This document shows positions 7,477 to 15,588 of a stretch of 34,817 bases of DNA, piece after piece. The notes under the pieces were generated by a model. The model worked only from the letters and a program-made list of their open reading frames with translations. It was not told the origin of the DNA and ran no database searches. The translations under genes were made by a program, and so were the position numbers. The stretch is from Streptomyces sp. ISL-94 (lineage in GTDB: Bacteria > Actinomycetota > Actinomycetes > Streptomycetales > Streptomycetaceae): NCBI RefSeq assembly GCF_018614075.1, contig NZ_JAGGOZ010000126.1, positions 1 to 34,817 of the forward strand. The letters run 5' to 3'. Position 1 is the stretch's first letter. Every line of letters begins with the position of its first letter.

Positions 7477-7932
7477 CTAGGCGGGCGCCCCGGAGGTGAA
7501 GCGGCGCAGCAAGGGCGACAGGACCAGGACCGACTTCGTGCGTTCGACGAAGGGTTCGCCGGCGATGCGTTCCAGCACGCGCTCGAAGTGCCGCATGTCG
7601 GAGGCGAAGACCTGGACGAGGGCGTCCGCGTCGCCGGTGACGGTCGACGCGGACACCACCTCGGGGTACCGCTCCAACCCTCGCCGGATGTCGTCCGGCG
7701 AGGTGTTGTGGCGACAGTAGATCTCGATGAAGCCCTCGGTCTCCCAGCCCATCGCGGCCGGGTCCACGCGGACCGTGAAGCCGGTGATGGCGCCTTCGGC
7801 CCGCAGCCGGTCCACGCGCCGCTTCACGGCGGGGGCGGAGAGGCCGACCTCGGAGCCGATGTCCGCGTAGGAGCGGCGGGCGTCCTCGGCGAGGGCGTGC
7901 ACGATGCGTTCGTCGAGATCGTTCAGTCGCAC
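7477..7932 (-). CDS. Lrp/AsnC family transcriptional regulator
   Basis: A 151-aa regulator of standard Lrp length. Residues 3-55 form the AsnC-type winged HTH: LNDLDERIVHALAEDARRS, IGSEVGLSAPAVKRRVDRL, GAITGF. The rest is the RAM ligand-binding domain with G.VT.D.V.GDADALV, carrying the usual glycine-aspartate effector loop. The GTG at 7932 begins 10 nt after the stop of the upstream permease gene, with AGAGAAG as ribosome-binding site inside the end of that gene. Similarity starts exactly at VRLNDLDERI, so longer starts are unlikely. Co-transcription with the permease, and boxes shared between the permease and davA upstream regions, suggest it senses lysine or a related amino acid; the ligand is inferred. 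Confidence 0.88.
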   Translation of the reverse strand: MRLNDLDERIVHALAEDARRSYADIGSEVGLSAPAVKRRVDRLRAEGAITGFTVRVDPAAMGWETEGFIEIYCRHNTSPDDIRRGLERYPEVVSASTVTGDADALVQVFASDMRHFERVLERIAGEPFVERTKSVLVLSPLLRRFTSGAPA

Positions 7933-7942
7933 TGCGGGCGGA

Positions 7943-9397
7943 TCACTTCTCTGCGGTGGCCAGTGTGGAGCGGCGAATGCCGTACAGGAAGTAGACCACG
8001 AGGCCGACGGCCATCCAGACACCGAAAGCGATCCACGTGGCCGTCGGCAGGCTGTACATCATGTAGCCGCAGGCGAGGAAGCCGAGGATCGGGGTGACCG
8101 GGAACAGCGCCACCTTGAAGGTGCGCGGCATGTCCGGCTTGGTGCGGCGCAGGATGACGACGGCGACGTTGACCAGGGCGAAGGCGAAGAGCGTGCCGAT
8201 GCTGGTCGCGTTGGCCAGCTCACCCAGGGGGATGAAGGCCGCGAGCGCGCCGCAGAAGAGGGAGACGATCACGACGTTGGCGCGCGGGGCGCCGGTCTTC
8301 TCGTCGACCTTGGCGAAGACCTTGGGGACGAGGCCGTCGCGGGACATCGCGAAGAGGATGCGGGTCTGGCCGTAGAGGACGGCGAAGACGACCGAGGCGA
8401 TGGCGACGACCGCGCCGGCGGCGAGGACGACGCCCCAGACGCTGGTGCCCGTGACGTTGGTCATGATCTGGGCGAGCGCGGCCTCGGTGCCCTTGAAGTC
8501 CTGCCACGGCATCGCGCCGACGGCGACAAACGCGACGAGGACGTACAGGATCGTGACGATGCCCAGCGAGAGCATGATCGCGCGGGGCAGGTCCTTCTTC
8601 GGGTTCTTGGCTTCCTCACCGGCGGTGGAGGCGGCGTCGAAGCCGATGTACGAGAAGAAGAGGGTGGAAGCGGCGGCGCTGATGCCGGTGATGCCGAGCG
8701 GGGCCAGCGGGGCGTAGTTGCCGGACTTGATGCCCATGACGCCGATGCCGATGAAGAGCACCAGCGTGACGATCTTCACCGCGACCATGATCGAGTTGAT
8801 CCGGGCGCTCTCCTTGGCGCCGCGCATCAGGAAGACCATGGCGAGCAGGACGACGACCAGCGAGGGCAGGTTGATCCAGCCCCCGTCGCCCAGCGGGTTC
8901 GAGAGGGTGTCGGGGATCGTGAAGCCCAGGGTCCCGTCGAGGAGCTCGTTGAGGTACTGGCCCCAGCCGACGGCGACGGCGGCGACCGAGACGGCGTACT
9001 CCAGGACCAGGCACCAGCCGCAGACCCAGGCTATGAACTCGCCCATGGTGGCGTAGGAGTACGAGTACGAGGACCCGGAGACGGGGACGGATCCGGCCAG
9101 CTCCGCGTAGGAGAGGGCCGAGAACAGCGCCGTCAGGCCCGCGATGACGAACGAGATCGTGACGGCCGGGCCGGCCTTGGGGGCGGCTTCGCCGAGGACG
9201 ACGAAGATGCCGGTGCCCAGGGTCGCGCCGATGCTGATCATCGTCAGCTGCCACATGGTGAGCGAGCGGCGGAGCATGCCGCCCTCGCCCTGACCGCCTT
9301 CGGAGACGAGCTGCTCGACCGGCTTGCGGCGGAGGAGGGGGTGCGCGGGCCTGCGGGGCTCGGTCGTGAGGGGTGGCGCCTGGCCGTGGTCGAGCAC
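7943..9397 (-). CDS. APC-superfamily amino acid permease, cationic (CAT) type
   Basis: A 484-aa inner-membrane permease with about 12 helices. The block MISIGATLGTGIFVVLGEAA, then AL.YAELAGSVPVSGSSYSYSY and GE.IAWVCGWCLVLEYAVS, is typical of the CAT branch (basic amino acid transporters); FSYIGFDAASTAGEEAKNP follows in helix 6-7. The GTG at 9397 was chosen because AAGGAG lies 6 nt upstream. A GTG 6 codons earlier overlaps that site and is less likely. It is probably co-transcribed with the Lrp gene. With davAB on the same strand and shared upstream boxes, lysine import is the simplest role, though the substrate is inferred. Confidence 0.85.
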   Translation of the reverse strand: MLDHGQAPPLTTEPRRPAHPLLRRKPVEQLVSEGGQGEGGMLRRSLTMWQLTMISIGATLGTGIFVVLGEAAPKAGPAVTISFVIAGLTALFSALSYAELAGSVPVSGSSYSYSYATMGEFIAWVCGWCLVLEYAVSVAAVAVGWGQYLNELLDGTLGFTIPDTLSNPLGDGGWINLPSLVVVLLAMVFLMRGAKESARINSIMVAVKIVTLVLFIGIGVMGIKSGNYAPLAPLGITGISAAASTLFFSYIGFDAASTAGEEAKNPKKDLPRAIMLSLGIVTILYVLVAFVAVGAMPWQDFKGTEAALAQIMTNVTGTSVWGVVLAAGAVVAIASVVFAVLYGQTRILFAMSRDGLVPKVFAKVDEKTGAPRANVVIVSLFCGALAAFIPLGELANATSIGTLFAFALVNVAVVILRRTKPDMPRTFKVALFPVTPILGFLACGYMMYSLPTATWIAFGVWMAVGLVVYFLYGIRRSTLATAEK

Positions 9398-9580
9398 GAA
9401 GGACTCCTTCTTCACTGCGGATGGGGACTGACAGGCGTCGACCGCAGCGGTCCGGAGCAGGAGCAGGCAGAGCCTGGGCATGGGGGGACCGCCGAGCAGG
9501 CGGTCTGCGCCACTCCACGTACAGCGAGTGAGCCTACGAGCTGAGGGATAGCGCCCGTAATGCACCATCCTTGCACATTG

Positions 9581-9650
9581 GCGCACGATCGTTGCGCGGA
9601 TCTGTCCCGGATGGTCCTTTGTTGCGCACTGATGATCGATCGCTGCGCAA
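9581..9650. promoter_or_regulatory. Candidate Lrp operators in the divergent permease/LLM region
   Basis: In the 307-bp gap 9398-9704 there is a perfect inverted repeat, TTGCGCA (9622-9628), 15 nt, TGCGCAA (9644-9650). A second pair, GCGCA...TGCGC, lies around 9581-9597 and contains GATCGTTGCGCG, one base shorter than the davA boxes. The sites are suitably placed between the divergent permease and LLM genes. The rest of the gap shows no gene. Confidence 0.5.
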
Positions 9651-9669
9651 CCGACCGCCAACGCCATTC

Positions 9670-9698
9670 TTGACACTTCGTCAGATCTCCCGCAGCGT
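9670..9698 (+). promoter_or_regulatory. Predicted promoter of the LLM-SDR-SGNH operon
   Basis: TTGACA (9670-9675), a 17-nt spacer and CAGCGT (9693-9698) lie so close to the ATG at 9705 that the message would be leaderless. That fits the lack of a Shine-Dalgarno for this gene. The -10 element is a poor match. Confidence 0.4.
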
Positions 9699-9704
9699 GC
9701 CGTC

Positions 9705-10829
9705 ATGGATCTGGACGTGCTCTACGAGATCGACGTACCGAGGCCCTGGGCCGGGCCCCATCCGCACGGTCAGCGGGCCGCCGAGCAGCGCGCCTACCGG
9801 GAGGCCGTCGAGCAGATCCGGCTCGCCGACCGGATGGGGTTCCGCACGGTGTGGGCGGTCGAGCACCACTTCCGCGAGGGCCGCTCCCACTGCCCGGCCC
9901 CCGAGGTGCTCCTCGGGCACCTGGCCGGGCTGACCGAGCGGATCCGCCTCGGTTTCGGGGTGACGCTGACCCCCTTCGGCTTCACCCCGCCGCAGCGGAT
10001 CGCGGAGAAGGTGGCCACCGTGGACGTGCTGTCCGGGGGGCGCGTGGAGTGGGGCACCGGTCGCTCCACTCCCATGGAGCAGGCGGCCTTCGGTGTGGAC
10101 CGGGAGCGGTCCCGGGAGGACTGGCGCGAGGCCCTGGGGATCGTCGCCGGGATGTGGCGCGAGGAGTACTTCGAGTACGCCTCCGAGCGGTTCCGCTTCC
10201 CGCGCCGGATGGTCACCCCCAAGCCCGTGCAGGACCCCCACCCGCCCGCCTGGATGGCGGCCACCTCCCCCGGCTCGGCCGAGGTGGCCGGGGCGGCCGG
10301 CCTCGGACTGCTCTCCTTCTCGATCATGCAGCCACTGGAGGCGATGGCCCGGCAGGTGGCGGCGTACCGGAATGCCGCGCGCGCTCCGCGGCCGCTCACC
10401 GACGTCACGACGGACCGGGTCAGCGCCTACACCCTCGTCCACGCGACCGCGCCGGGCACGGCACCTGGCGCCCGCGTGTGGGACTCGGTGGCCTGGTGGT
10501 ACGCGAACCTCGCGCAGTTCACGCTGGAGTGGGAGCTGCCGCACCTGGACCCCGGGGAACGGGAACGGACCTTCCCGCTGCTCACACCGATCCTGGAAGG
10601 GGAAATTCCGGTACAGCAATTCAGCGACGGTGACATGATCCTCATCGGGGACGCGGAGACGATCGTCGCCAAGGCCAAGCGGTACGCGGACCTCGGCGTG
10701 GACCAGCTGATCTGCTACGTGCAGTGGGGGTACCTGGAACACCGGGAGATCCTGCGGACCATCGAGATCCTGGGCAAGGAAGTCATTCCGGAACTCGCCC
10801 GCTACGAACCCCGGACGGCCGCCCCGTGA
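9705..10829 (+). CDS. LLM-class flavin-dependent monooxygenase
   Basis: A 374-aa bacterial-luciferase-like (LLM) TIM-barrel enzyme that would use reduced FMN or F420. Signature segments are VEQIRLADRMGFRTVWAVEH with HFREG near residues 35-55, ERIRLGFGVTLTPF near 90, the RIAEKVATVDVLSGGRVEWG loop, and the strand GDAETIVAKAKRYADLGVDQLI near residues 315-335. It heads a three-gene unit with 4-nt overlaps to an SDR and then an SGNH esterase. This could make it a type II Baeyer-Villiger monooxygenase, but alkane, sulfur or aldehyde monooxygenases belong to the same family. The substrate cannot be read from sequence. Confidence 0.85.
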   Translation: MDLDVLYEIDVPRPWAGPHPHGQRAAEQRAYREAVEQIRLADRMGFRTVWAVEHHFREGRSHCPAPEVLLGHLAGLTERIRLGFGVTLTPFGFTPPQRIAEKVATVDVLSGGRVEWGTGRSTPMEQAAFGVDRERSREDWREALGIVAGMWREEYFEYASERFRFPRRMVTPKPVQDPHPPAWMAATSPGSAEVAGAAGLGLLSFSIMQPLEAMARQVAAYRNAARAPRPLTDVTTDRVSAYTLVHATAPGTAPGARVWDSVAWWYANLAQFTLEWELPHLDPGERERTFPLLTPILEGEIPVQQFSDGDMILIGDAETIVAKAKRYADLGVDQLICYVQWGYLEHREILRTIEILGKEVIPELARYEPRTAAP

Positions 10830-11707
10830 CCGCGCGGGGCCCTGGGACCGCGCGGGGCCCCGGCAACGTCCCGACGACCCCCGCCCCCGGCTACCCCGCC
10901 GAAGGCCTCGACACCTCCCCCGTGCCCGACTACGCCGCTCTGCACCGCCTCGACGGCCGACGGCTCGTCCTGCTCGGCGCCGGCAACGGCATCGGCCGCC
11001 AGACCGCCCACGCCCTCGCCGCCGCGGGCGCCCGCGTCCTGTGCGCGGACCTCGACGGGGAGCGCGCCCGGGCCGTCGCCGCCGAGACCGGGGGCGTCCC
11101 GTACACCGCCGATGTGACCCGCCGTGCAGCCGTACGGACCCTCTTCGCGCAGGCCCCCGGTCTGCTGGGCGGCCCGGTGGGCGGGGTGGTCGACATCGTC
11201 GGCATGGCCCGGTACACGGCCCTGCCCGACCTCGACGACGCCGGCTGGGACTGGCACTTCGACGTGGTCCTGCGGCACGCCTGGCTCACCGTCCAGTACG
11301 GCGGTGAGGCCGTCGCCGCGGCCGGCGGCGGTCCGCTCGTCTTCGTGGCCTCGGTCTCCGGCCTGACCGCGGCCCCGCTGCACGCCGCGTACGGGGCCGC
11401 GAAGGCCGGGCTCCTGTCTTTGGTGCGCTCGGCGGCGGTGGAACTGGGCCCTCGCGGGGTACGGGTGAACGCGGTGGCTCCGGGGGTGGTGTGGACCCCG
11501 CGGGTCGCCGCCCTGCTCGGCTCCGAGGGGCGGCGGCGCAACGCGGAGAACGCCCCGCTGGGCCGGGTCGCCGAGACCTCGGACATCGCGTCCGCCCTGT
11601 ACTTCCTCGTCTCGCCGCTGTCCTCGTACGTGACGGGACAGACGCTGGTGGTGGACGGCGGGGTAGCAGTGAAGTTCCCGTATCCGACGATCGGAGGCGA
11701 AGAGTGA
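10826..11707 (+). CDS. SDR family oxidoreductase
   Basis: A 293-aa NAD(P)-dependent short-chain dehydrogenase with a ~40-residue Pro/Gly-rich N-terminal extension. The nucleotide loop is GAGNGIG (residues 51-57), with CADLDGERA after strand 2, an Asp that favours NAD. The catalytic Ser lies in VASVSG (about 176-178), and Tyr189 and Lys193 in YGAAK. The usual NNAG is replaced by DIVGMA. The GTG at 10826 overlaps the LLM stop as GTGA, indicating coupled translation; internal GTGs such as 10921 could give a shorter protein. The C-terminus SSYVTGQTLVVDGGVAV is the normal family end. It probably oxidises an alcohol or reduces a ketone handled by the neighbours. Confidence 0.82.
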   Translation: MTARGPGTARGPGNVPTTPAPGYPAEGLDTSPVPDYAALHRLDGRRLVLLGAGNGIGRQTAHALAAAGARVLCADLDGERARAVAAETGGVPYTADVTRRAAVRTLFAQAPGLLGGPVGGVVDIVGMARYTALPDLDDAGWDWHFDVVLRHAWLTVQYGGEAVAAAGGGPLVFVASVSGLTAAPLHAAYGAAKAGLLSLVRSAAVELGPRGVRVNAVAPGVVWTPRVAALLGSEGRRRNAENAPLGRVAETSDIASALYFLVSPLSSYVTGQTLVVDGGVAVKFPYPTIGGEE

Positions 11708-12744
11708 CACCACCGGGCGTCGCCGGCACCGACACCGACACGGCCCCTGGCGGCCCGTGGCAGGACCCCGGCCCCTTCCTGCGCGGAGTCGCCTGGCTGG
11801 ACAAGGGCCGCCCCGTGCGGGCGGACCCGGCGGACACCATGCGGCTGCCGTGGGACACGGCCGAACGGGCCACCCTGCCCATCGGTGTGCGGCTGGAGTT
11901 CACCACCGAGACCGCGCACGCGGTGGAGATCCGCTACCGGGCTACCGTGCCCGGCCCCACCGACGCCCTGCGCGACCTCGCGCACGGCTTCGCGCTGTGG
12001 GACCGGCACGGGGTGGTCTGCGAGGTGTTCACCGAACCGGCCGCGGAGGCCGTCGTACGGCTGGAACTGCGCGGTGGCAGCGGGCCCTTCACCCTGCACC
12101 CGCCCGAGACGCAGTCCCCGGTCGTCCTCGGCCTGCGCGGGATCGGCGGCCCGCTCGAACCGGCCCCGCCCGCACCGCGCTGGGTGGTGCACGGCGACTC
12201 CATCACCGAGGGCTGGTGGTCCACCCGGCCCGCCCACGGCTGGCCCGCGGTCACCGGCCGGGCGATGGGCTGGGACACCGTCAACCTCGGCTACGCGGGC
12301 GCCGCCCGCGGCGAACTCGCCACCGCCGAACAGCTCGCGGGCCTGCCCGCCGATGTCCTCACGCTCGCCTTCGGCACCAACTGCTGGTCGCGGGTGCCCT
12401 ATTCGGCGCCGCTCCTGTACGAGACCACGCGCGTGTTCCTCGAACTGGTCCGGCAGGGGCATCCGCGGACCCCGCTCCTGCTGGTCTCCCCCCTCCTGCG
12501 GCCCGACGCGGAGCGGACCCCGAACCGGCTCGGCGCCACCCTGGGCGCCCTGCGCGACGCGATGGAGCGCGCCACCCGGGACCGGATCGCCGCGGGGGAC
12601 GACCGGTTGGCCGTGCTGCCGGGCCGGGACCTGCTGGGGCCGGAGCACCTGGAGGACGGCCTGCACCCCAACGACGCCGGACACCGGGTCCTGGGCCTCG
12701 CTGTGGCCACGGCTCTGCGGCGCGCCGGGTTCGGCGGGGGGTGA
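11704..12744 (+). CDS. GDSL/SGNH-type esterase
   Basis: A 346-aa protein with no signal peptide, so probably cytoplasmic. Residues 20-150 look like a beta-sandwich accessory domain. The SGNH hydrolase domain follows: block I HGDSITEGWW with nucleophile Ser166, block II NLGYAGAARGE, block III AFGTNCW with Asn226, and block V LEDGLHPNDAGH with Asp318 and His321. All four catalytic positions are therefore present. The GTG at 11704 overlaps the SDR stop as GTGA. Co-expression with a flavin monooxygenase and an SDR suggests it cleaves an ester made or met in the same pathway. A sugar acetylesterase (CE2/CE3-like fold) is an alternative. Confidence 0.82.
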   Translation: MTPPGVAGTDTDTAPGGPWQDPGPFLRGVAWLDKGRPVRADPADTMRLPWDTAERATLPIGVRLEFTTETAHAVEIRYRATVPGPTDALRDLAHGFALWDRHGVVCEVFTEPAAEAVVRLELRGGSGPFTLHPPETQSPVVLGLRGIGGPLEPAPPAPRWVVHGDSITEGWWSTRPAHGWPAVTGRAMGWDTVNLGYAGAARGELATAEQLAGLPADVLTLAFGTNCWSRVPYSAPLLYETTRVFLELVRQGHPRTPLLLVSPLLRPDAERTPNRLGATLGALRDAMERATRDRIAAGDDRLAVLPGRDLLGPEHLEDGLHPNDAGHRVLGLAVATALRRAGFGGG

Positions 12745-12869
12745 GTGAAACAGCCCACAACGATCGCCGTGAACAGACCTCTCCCCCACGGCGTGTCCTG
12801 AGCACAGTTGCCGGCGCTGAGGCGGCGGACACGACGGACACGACGCACACCACAGTGGGAGAGATCACG

Positions 12870-13808
12870 ATGGGCATGAAGCGCGGAACCACCCTTGCCG
12901 CGGCAGCGATCGCCGTCGTCCTGGCGGCGAGCGCCTGCGGTCCGGCGGACGACAAGGCCGCCGGCACGGCCGCGCCGGCCGGCGCCGCCTCCGCCCAAGC
13001 CTCCTCCCAGGCCTCCTCCCCGGCCCCGGCGGCGGACGGCTCCGCTGCCAAGCCCGGCGGGCAGCCGGCCGTCACCGCCACCACCGTCGACCAGCTGGGC
13101 TCGGTCCTCACCGACGGCGCCGGACTCACCCTCTACCGCTTCGACAAGGACACCGCCAAGCCGCCGAAGTCGAACTGCGACGGCGACTGTGCGAAGACCT
13201 GGCCGGTGGTCGCGGCCGGTGACGCCGCCGCCGCGGCGGGCACGGACCCGGCGCTGCTGGGCGAGGTGGTGCGCAGCGACGGCACCAGGCAGCTGACGGT
13301 GGCCGGCTGGCCCGCGTACCGCTTCAACAAGGACGCCAGGGCGGGCGACGTGAACGGCCAGGGTGTGGGCGGGGTGTGGTTCGCGTTTGCCCCGGACGGC
13401 AAGAAGGCGGCGAAGGCGGCTCCGGCCGCGGGCGGTGCGGCCGAGGCGGGCGCGGGTCTGTCCGTGGCGAAGGACCCCGAGCTCGGCGACCACATCGTCG
13501 ACGGCAAGGGCATGACCGTCTACCGGTTCAAGCCGGACACGGCGTGGCCGATGGTGTCCAAGTGCGAGGGTGACTGCGTCGCCAAGTGGCCCGTGGTCCC
13601 GCCGGTGGACAAGGCCGACACCAAGGGGATCACGGAGCGCAACTACCTGGTGCTGGACCGCCCGGACGGCAAGAAGCAGCAGACGGTCGACTGCTGGCCC
13701 GTCTACACCTTCAGCGGCGACAAGAAGCCCGGCGACGTCAACGGCCAGGGCGTGGGCGGCACCTGGTACGCCGTCTCCCCGGACGGCAAGCTCATCACCG
13801 TCCAGTAG
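12870..13808 (+). CDS. SCO0930-type secreted lipoprotein with two repeat domains
   Basis: A 312-aa exported lipoprotein: basic start MGMKRG, hydrophobic core to residue 18, and lipobox ASAC with the lipid-bearing Cys23. A 60-residue Ala/Ser/Pro linker follows. Two copies of the 'secreted repeat' domain come next, each with G-x-T-[LV]-YRF-x-x-D, a C-x-GDC cysteine pair before KTWPVV or KWPVV, and a close GDVNGQGVGG.WYA end. The first copy covers about residues 75-175 and the second about 190-310. The function of this family is unknown. ATG 12870 follows GGGAGAG; ATG 12876 is equally in frame. It has its own strong terminator and is not part of the preceding operon. Confidence 0.85.
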   Translation: MGMKRGTTLAAAAIAVVLAASACGPADDKAAGTAAPAGAASAQASSQASSPAPAADGSAAKPGGQPAVTATTVDQLGSVLTDGAGLTLYRFDKDTAKPPKSNCDGDCAKTWPVVAAGDAAAAAGTDPALLGEVVRSDGTRQLTVAGWPAYRFNKDARAGDVNGQGVGGVWFAFAPDGKKAAKAAPAAGGAAEAGAGLSVAKDPELGDHIVDGKGMTVYRFKPDTAWPMVSKCEGDCVAKWPVVPPVDKADTKGITERNYLVLDRPDGKKQQTVDCWPVYTFSGDKKPGDVNGQGVGGTWYAVSPDGKLITVQ

Positions 13809-13847
13809 CAGCCCGCCCTCGCTCCCCGCTCCCCCACCCTTCCGACC

Positions 13848-13887
13848 GCGCGGCCCCTGGCCCGACCCCCCCGGGCAGGGGCCGCGC
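13848..13887. terminator. Terminator after the lipoprotein gene
   Basis: A perfect 12-bp stem, GCGCGGCCCCTG with CAGGGGCCGCGC, encloses a 16-nt C-rich loop. It lies 39 nt after the lipoprotein stop. There is no T-run, as is usual in Streptomyces. Confidence 0.8.
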
Positions 13888-13891
13888 ACCG

Positions 13892-13920
13892 TTCCGCCGC
13901 GGCGGGCCGGTGCCTAGACT
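13892..13920 (+). promoter_or_regulatory. Promoter of the LytTR regulator gene, leaderless
   Basis: TTCCGC (13892-13897), a 17-nt spacer and TAGACT (13915-13920) end 7 nt before the ATG, so the transcript is probably leaderless. The sequence GCCGGTGCCTAGACTC matches the symporter promoter at 15/16 positions. Confidence 0.6.
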
Positions 13921-13927
13921 CGGCCGC

Positions 13928-14746
13928 ATGCTGCGCGTACTGGCCGTCGACGACGAGAAGCCGCTCCTGGAGGAACTCCTCTACCTGCTGCGCTCCGACC
14001 CCCGGGTCCGCAGCGCGGAGGGGGCCTCCGACGCCACCGAGGCGCTGCGCCGGATCACGCGGGCGCTGGAGGCGGGGCCGGACGGGGCGGACGGCATCGA
14101 CGTGGTCTTCCTCGACATCCACATGGCCGGGCTGACCGGTCTGGACATCGCCCGGCTGCTGGCCGGTTTCGCGCGGCCGCCGCTGATCGTGTTCGTCACC
14201 GCCCACGAGGGTTTCGCCGTACAGGCCTTCGACCTCAAGGCCGTGGACTACGTGCTCAAGCCCGTACGCCCCGAGCGGCTGGCCGAGGCCGTCCGGCGGG
14301 TGTGTGCGCAGCTGGGCCGCACCGGGGAGGCTCCGCCGCCGGCCGCCGAGCCCGCCCCGGCCGTGCCGGTGCAGCGCCGGCCGGCCGCCGAGGTCACCGT
14401 CACCGACCGTGCGCCGGACCAGATCGCCGTCGAACTGGGCGGCGTCACCCGGTTCGTGGCGATCGCCGACATCGCCTACGTCGAGGCCCAGGGCGACTAC
14501 GCCCGCCTGCACACCGACGAGGGCAGCCACCTGGTCCGGATCCCGCTGTCCACGCTGGAGGAGCGGTGGGCGGCGCGCGGGTTCGTACGGATCCACCGCC
14601 GGCACCTGGTGGCGCTCGCCCGCATCGACGAACTGCGGCTGGACGCGGGCACGACGAGCGTCCGGGTCGGGTCGGCGGAGCTCCAGGTGAGCCGTCGCCA
14701 TGCGCGGGAGCTACGGGATCTGCTGTTGCGGCACGCGACCGGCTGA
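13928..14746 (+). CDS. LytTR-type response regulator
   Basis: A 272-aa two-component regulator. The receiver domain covers residues 1-125: acidic pair Asp8-Asp9, phosphoacceptor Asp63 in VVFLDIHM, Thr91 in FVTAH and Lys111 in YVLKP. After a Pro/Ala linker (about 130-155) comes a LytTR DNA-binding domain with IAYVEAQGDYARLHT, SHLVRIPLSTLEERW and FVRIHRRHLVAL. The partner is almost certainly the LytS-like kinase at 17316, separated from it by the symporter. The probable target, inferred from twin promoters and placement, is the symporter-kinase unit itself, as in BtsSR/YpdAB-type nutrient-sensing systems. Confidence 0.9.
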   Translation: MLRVLAVDDEKPLLEELLYLLRSDPRVRSAEGASDATEALRRITRALEAGPDGADGIDVVFLDIHMAGLTGLDIARLLAGFARPPLIVFVTAHEGFAVQAFDLKAVDYVLKPVRPERLAEAVRRVCAQLGRTGEAPPPAAEPAPAVPVQRRPAAEVTVTDRAPDQIAVELGGVTRFVAIADIAYVEAQGDYARLHTDEGSHLVRIPLSTLEERWAARGFVRIHRRHLVALARIDELRLDAGTTSVRVGSAELQVSRRHARELRDLLLRHATG

Positions 14747-14883
14747 CGACCGGCTGACCGCCGGGCGGCGCCGTGGTGCCGTTCGTCGCACGGCGGGTGG
14801 CATACGGCGATCCGGCGGGGGCGTACGCCACCCTCCGGCCGGGCGCCCGCGTATCGTGGATCTTCCGGCGCGGGAGGAGCGCG

Positions 14884-15159
14884 ATGTCCGAAATCCAGGC
14901 GCTGCTGGACGCGTTGACCGGCCTGCCCCGCCGGGTGCCGGCCGGGCCGGCCGAGGCGGAGTCGCTGCTGGCCCGCCTGCGGAGTGCTGCCGCGCGCTGG
15001 GCCGACGTCCTGTACGAGGCCGGCGAGGGGGTCCGCGGCCAGGTCCCGCCCCGCGCGGAGGCGGCCCTCACCCTGGCCTTCCGGCGGGCGGAGGAGTCGT
15101 ACGTGGAGCTGGAGATCGCCCTCCGCGACTGCGCCGAACACCGCGACCCGGTCATCTGA
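14884..15159 (+). CDS. Small helical protein of unknown function
   Basis: A 91-aa protein with no recognised domain. It is Ala/Glu/Arg-rich and should be wholly alpha-helical, beginning MSEIQALLDALTGLP and ending ALRDCAEHRDPVI. It has a single Cys and no signal or membrane segment. The ATG at 14884 is well supported by GGGAGGAG just upstream. It lies between the LytTR regulator and the symporter, in the same direction, but is separated from the symporter by 430 bp of repeats. A TATCGT near 14851 could belong to its own promoter. Its conservation is unknown to me. Confidence 0.6.
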   Translation: MSEIQALLDALTGLPRRVPAGPAEAESLLARLRSAAARWADVLYEAGEGVRGQVPPRAEAALTLAFRRAEESYVELEIALRDCAEHRDPVI

Positions 15160-15186
15160 TCCGACACCCAGCTGCCTGTCCCCCAC

Positions 15187-15430
15187 CCCGCCCCTGCCCG
15201 GCGTACCGAATCTGCGGCTCCGCCGCGTGGGGGTTTGCGACCCCGGCCGCCGCTCCCGGGGCTCCGCACATCCAGCCCGTCCGGCGTTTGAGGGCACGGG
15301 CGCGCAGCGCACGTACGGGGTCTGGGGCGGAACCCCGGGACTTCAGCCCGTCCGGCGATTGAGGACCGGGTCCGGGCAGAGCCCGGTTTCGGGAAGGGGC
15401 GGGGTGGGGGAAAGCCCCGCACAGCGGCAA
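15187..15430. repeat. Dispersed intergenic repeats
   Basis: CAGCCCGTCCGGCG[TA]TTGAGG occurs at 15273 and 15344. The second copy continues through CCGGGTCCGGGCAGAGCCCGG and GGGAAGGGGCGGGGTGGGG to about 15425. This ~85-bp stretch is an inverted near-copy of 34.27-34.36 kb. The whole gap 15160-15588 shows no gene besides the symporter promoter. Confidence 0.75.
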
Positions 15431-15524
15431 CCGGCGAGGCCGGCGGCGCGGGCAGGGCCGGCCGGGCGGGGGGCCGCGGCCACAACTTCCGAGGCCGGCG
15501 GCCGGGTACGGGCCGGATCACGCC

Positions 15525-15554
15525 TGGTGCCGGATTCGCGCCGGTGCATAGACT
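15525..15554 (+). promoter_or_regulatory. Promoter of the symporter-kinase operon
   Basis: The -10 element TAGACT (15549-15554) sits in GCCGGTGCATAGACTC, the same word as in the LytTR gene promoter. TGGTGC, 18 nt upstream, is a possible -35. The leader to the GTG start would be about 27 nt and contains GAAGGA. Confidence 0.55.
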
Positions 15555-15588
15555 CCCGTCACCCCTCCCCCGGCCGAAGGACCCCCCG

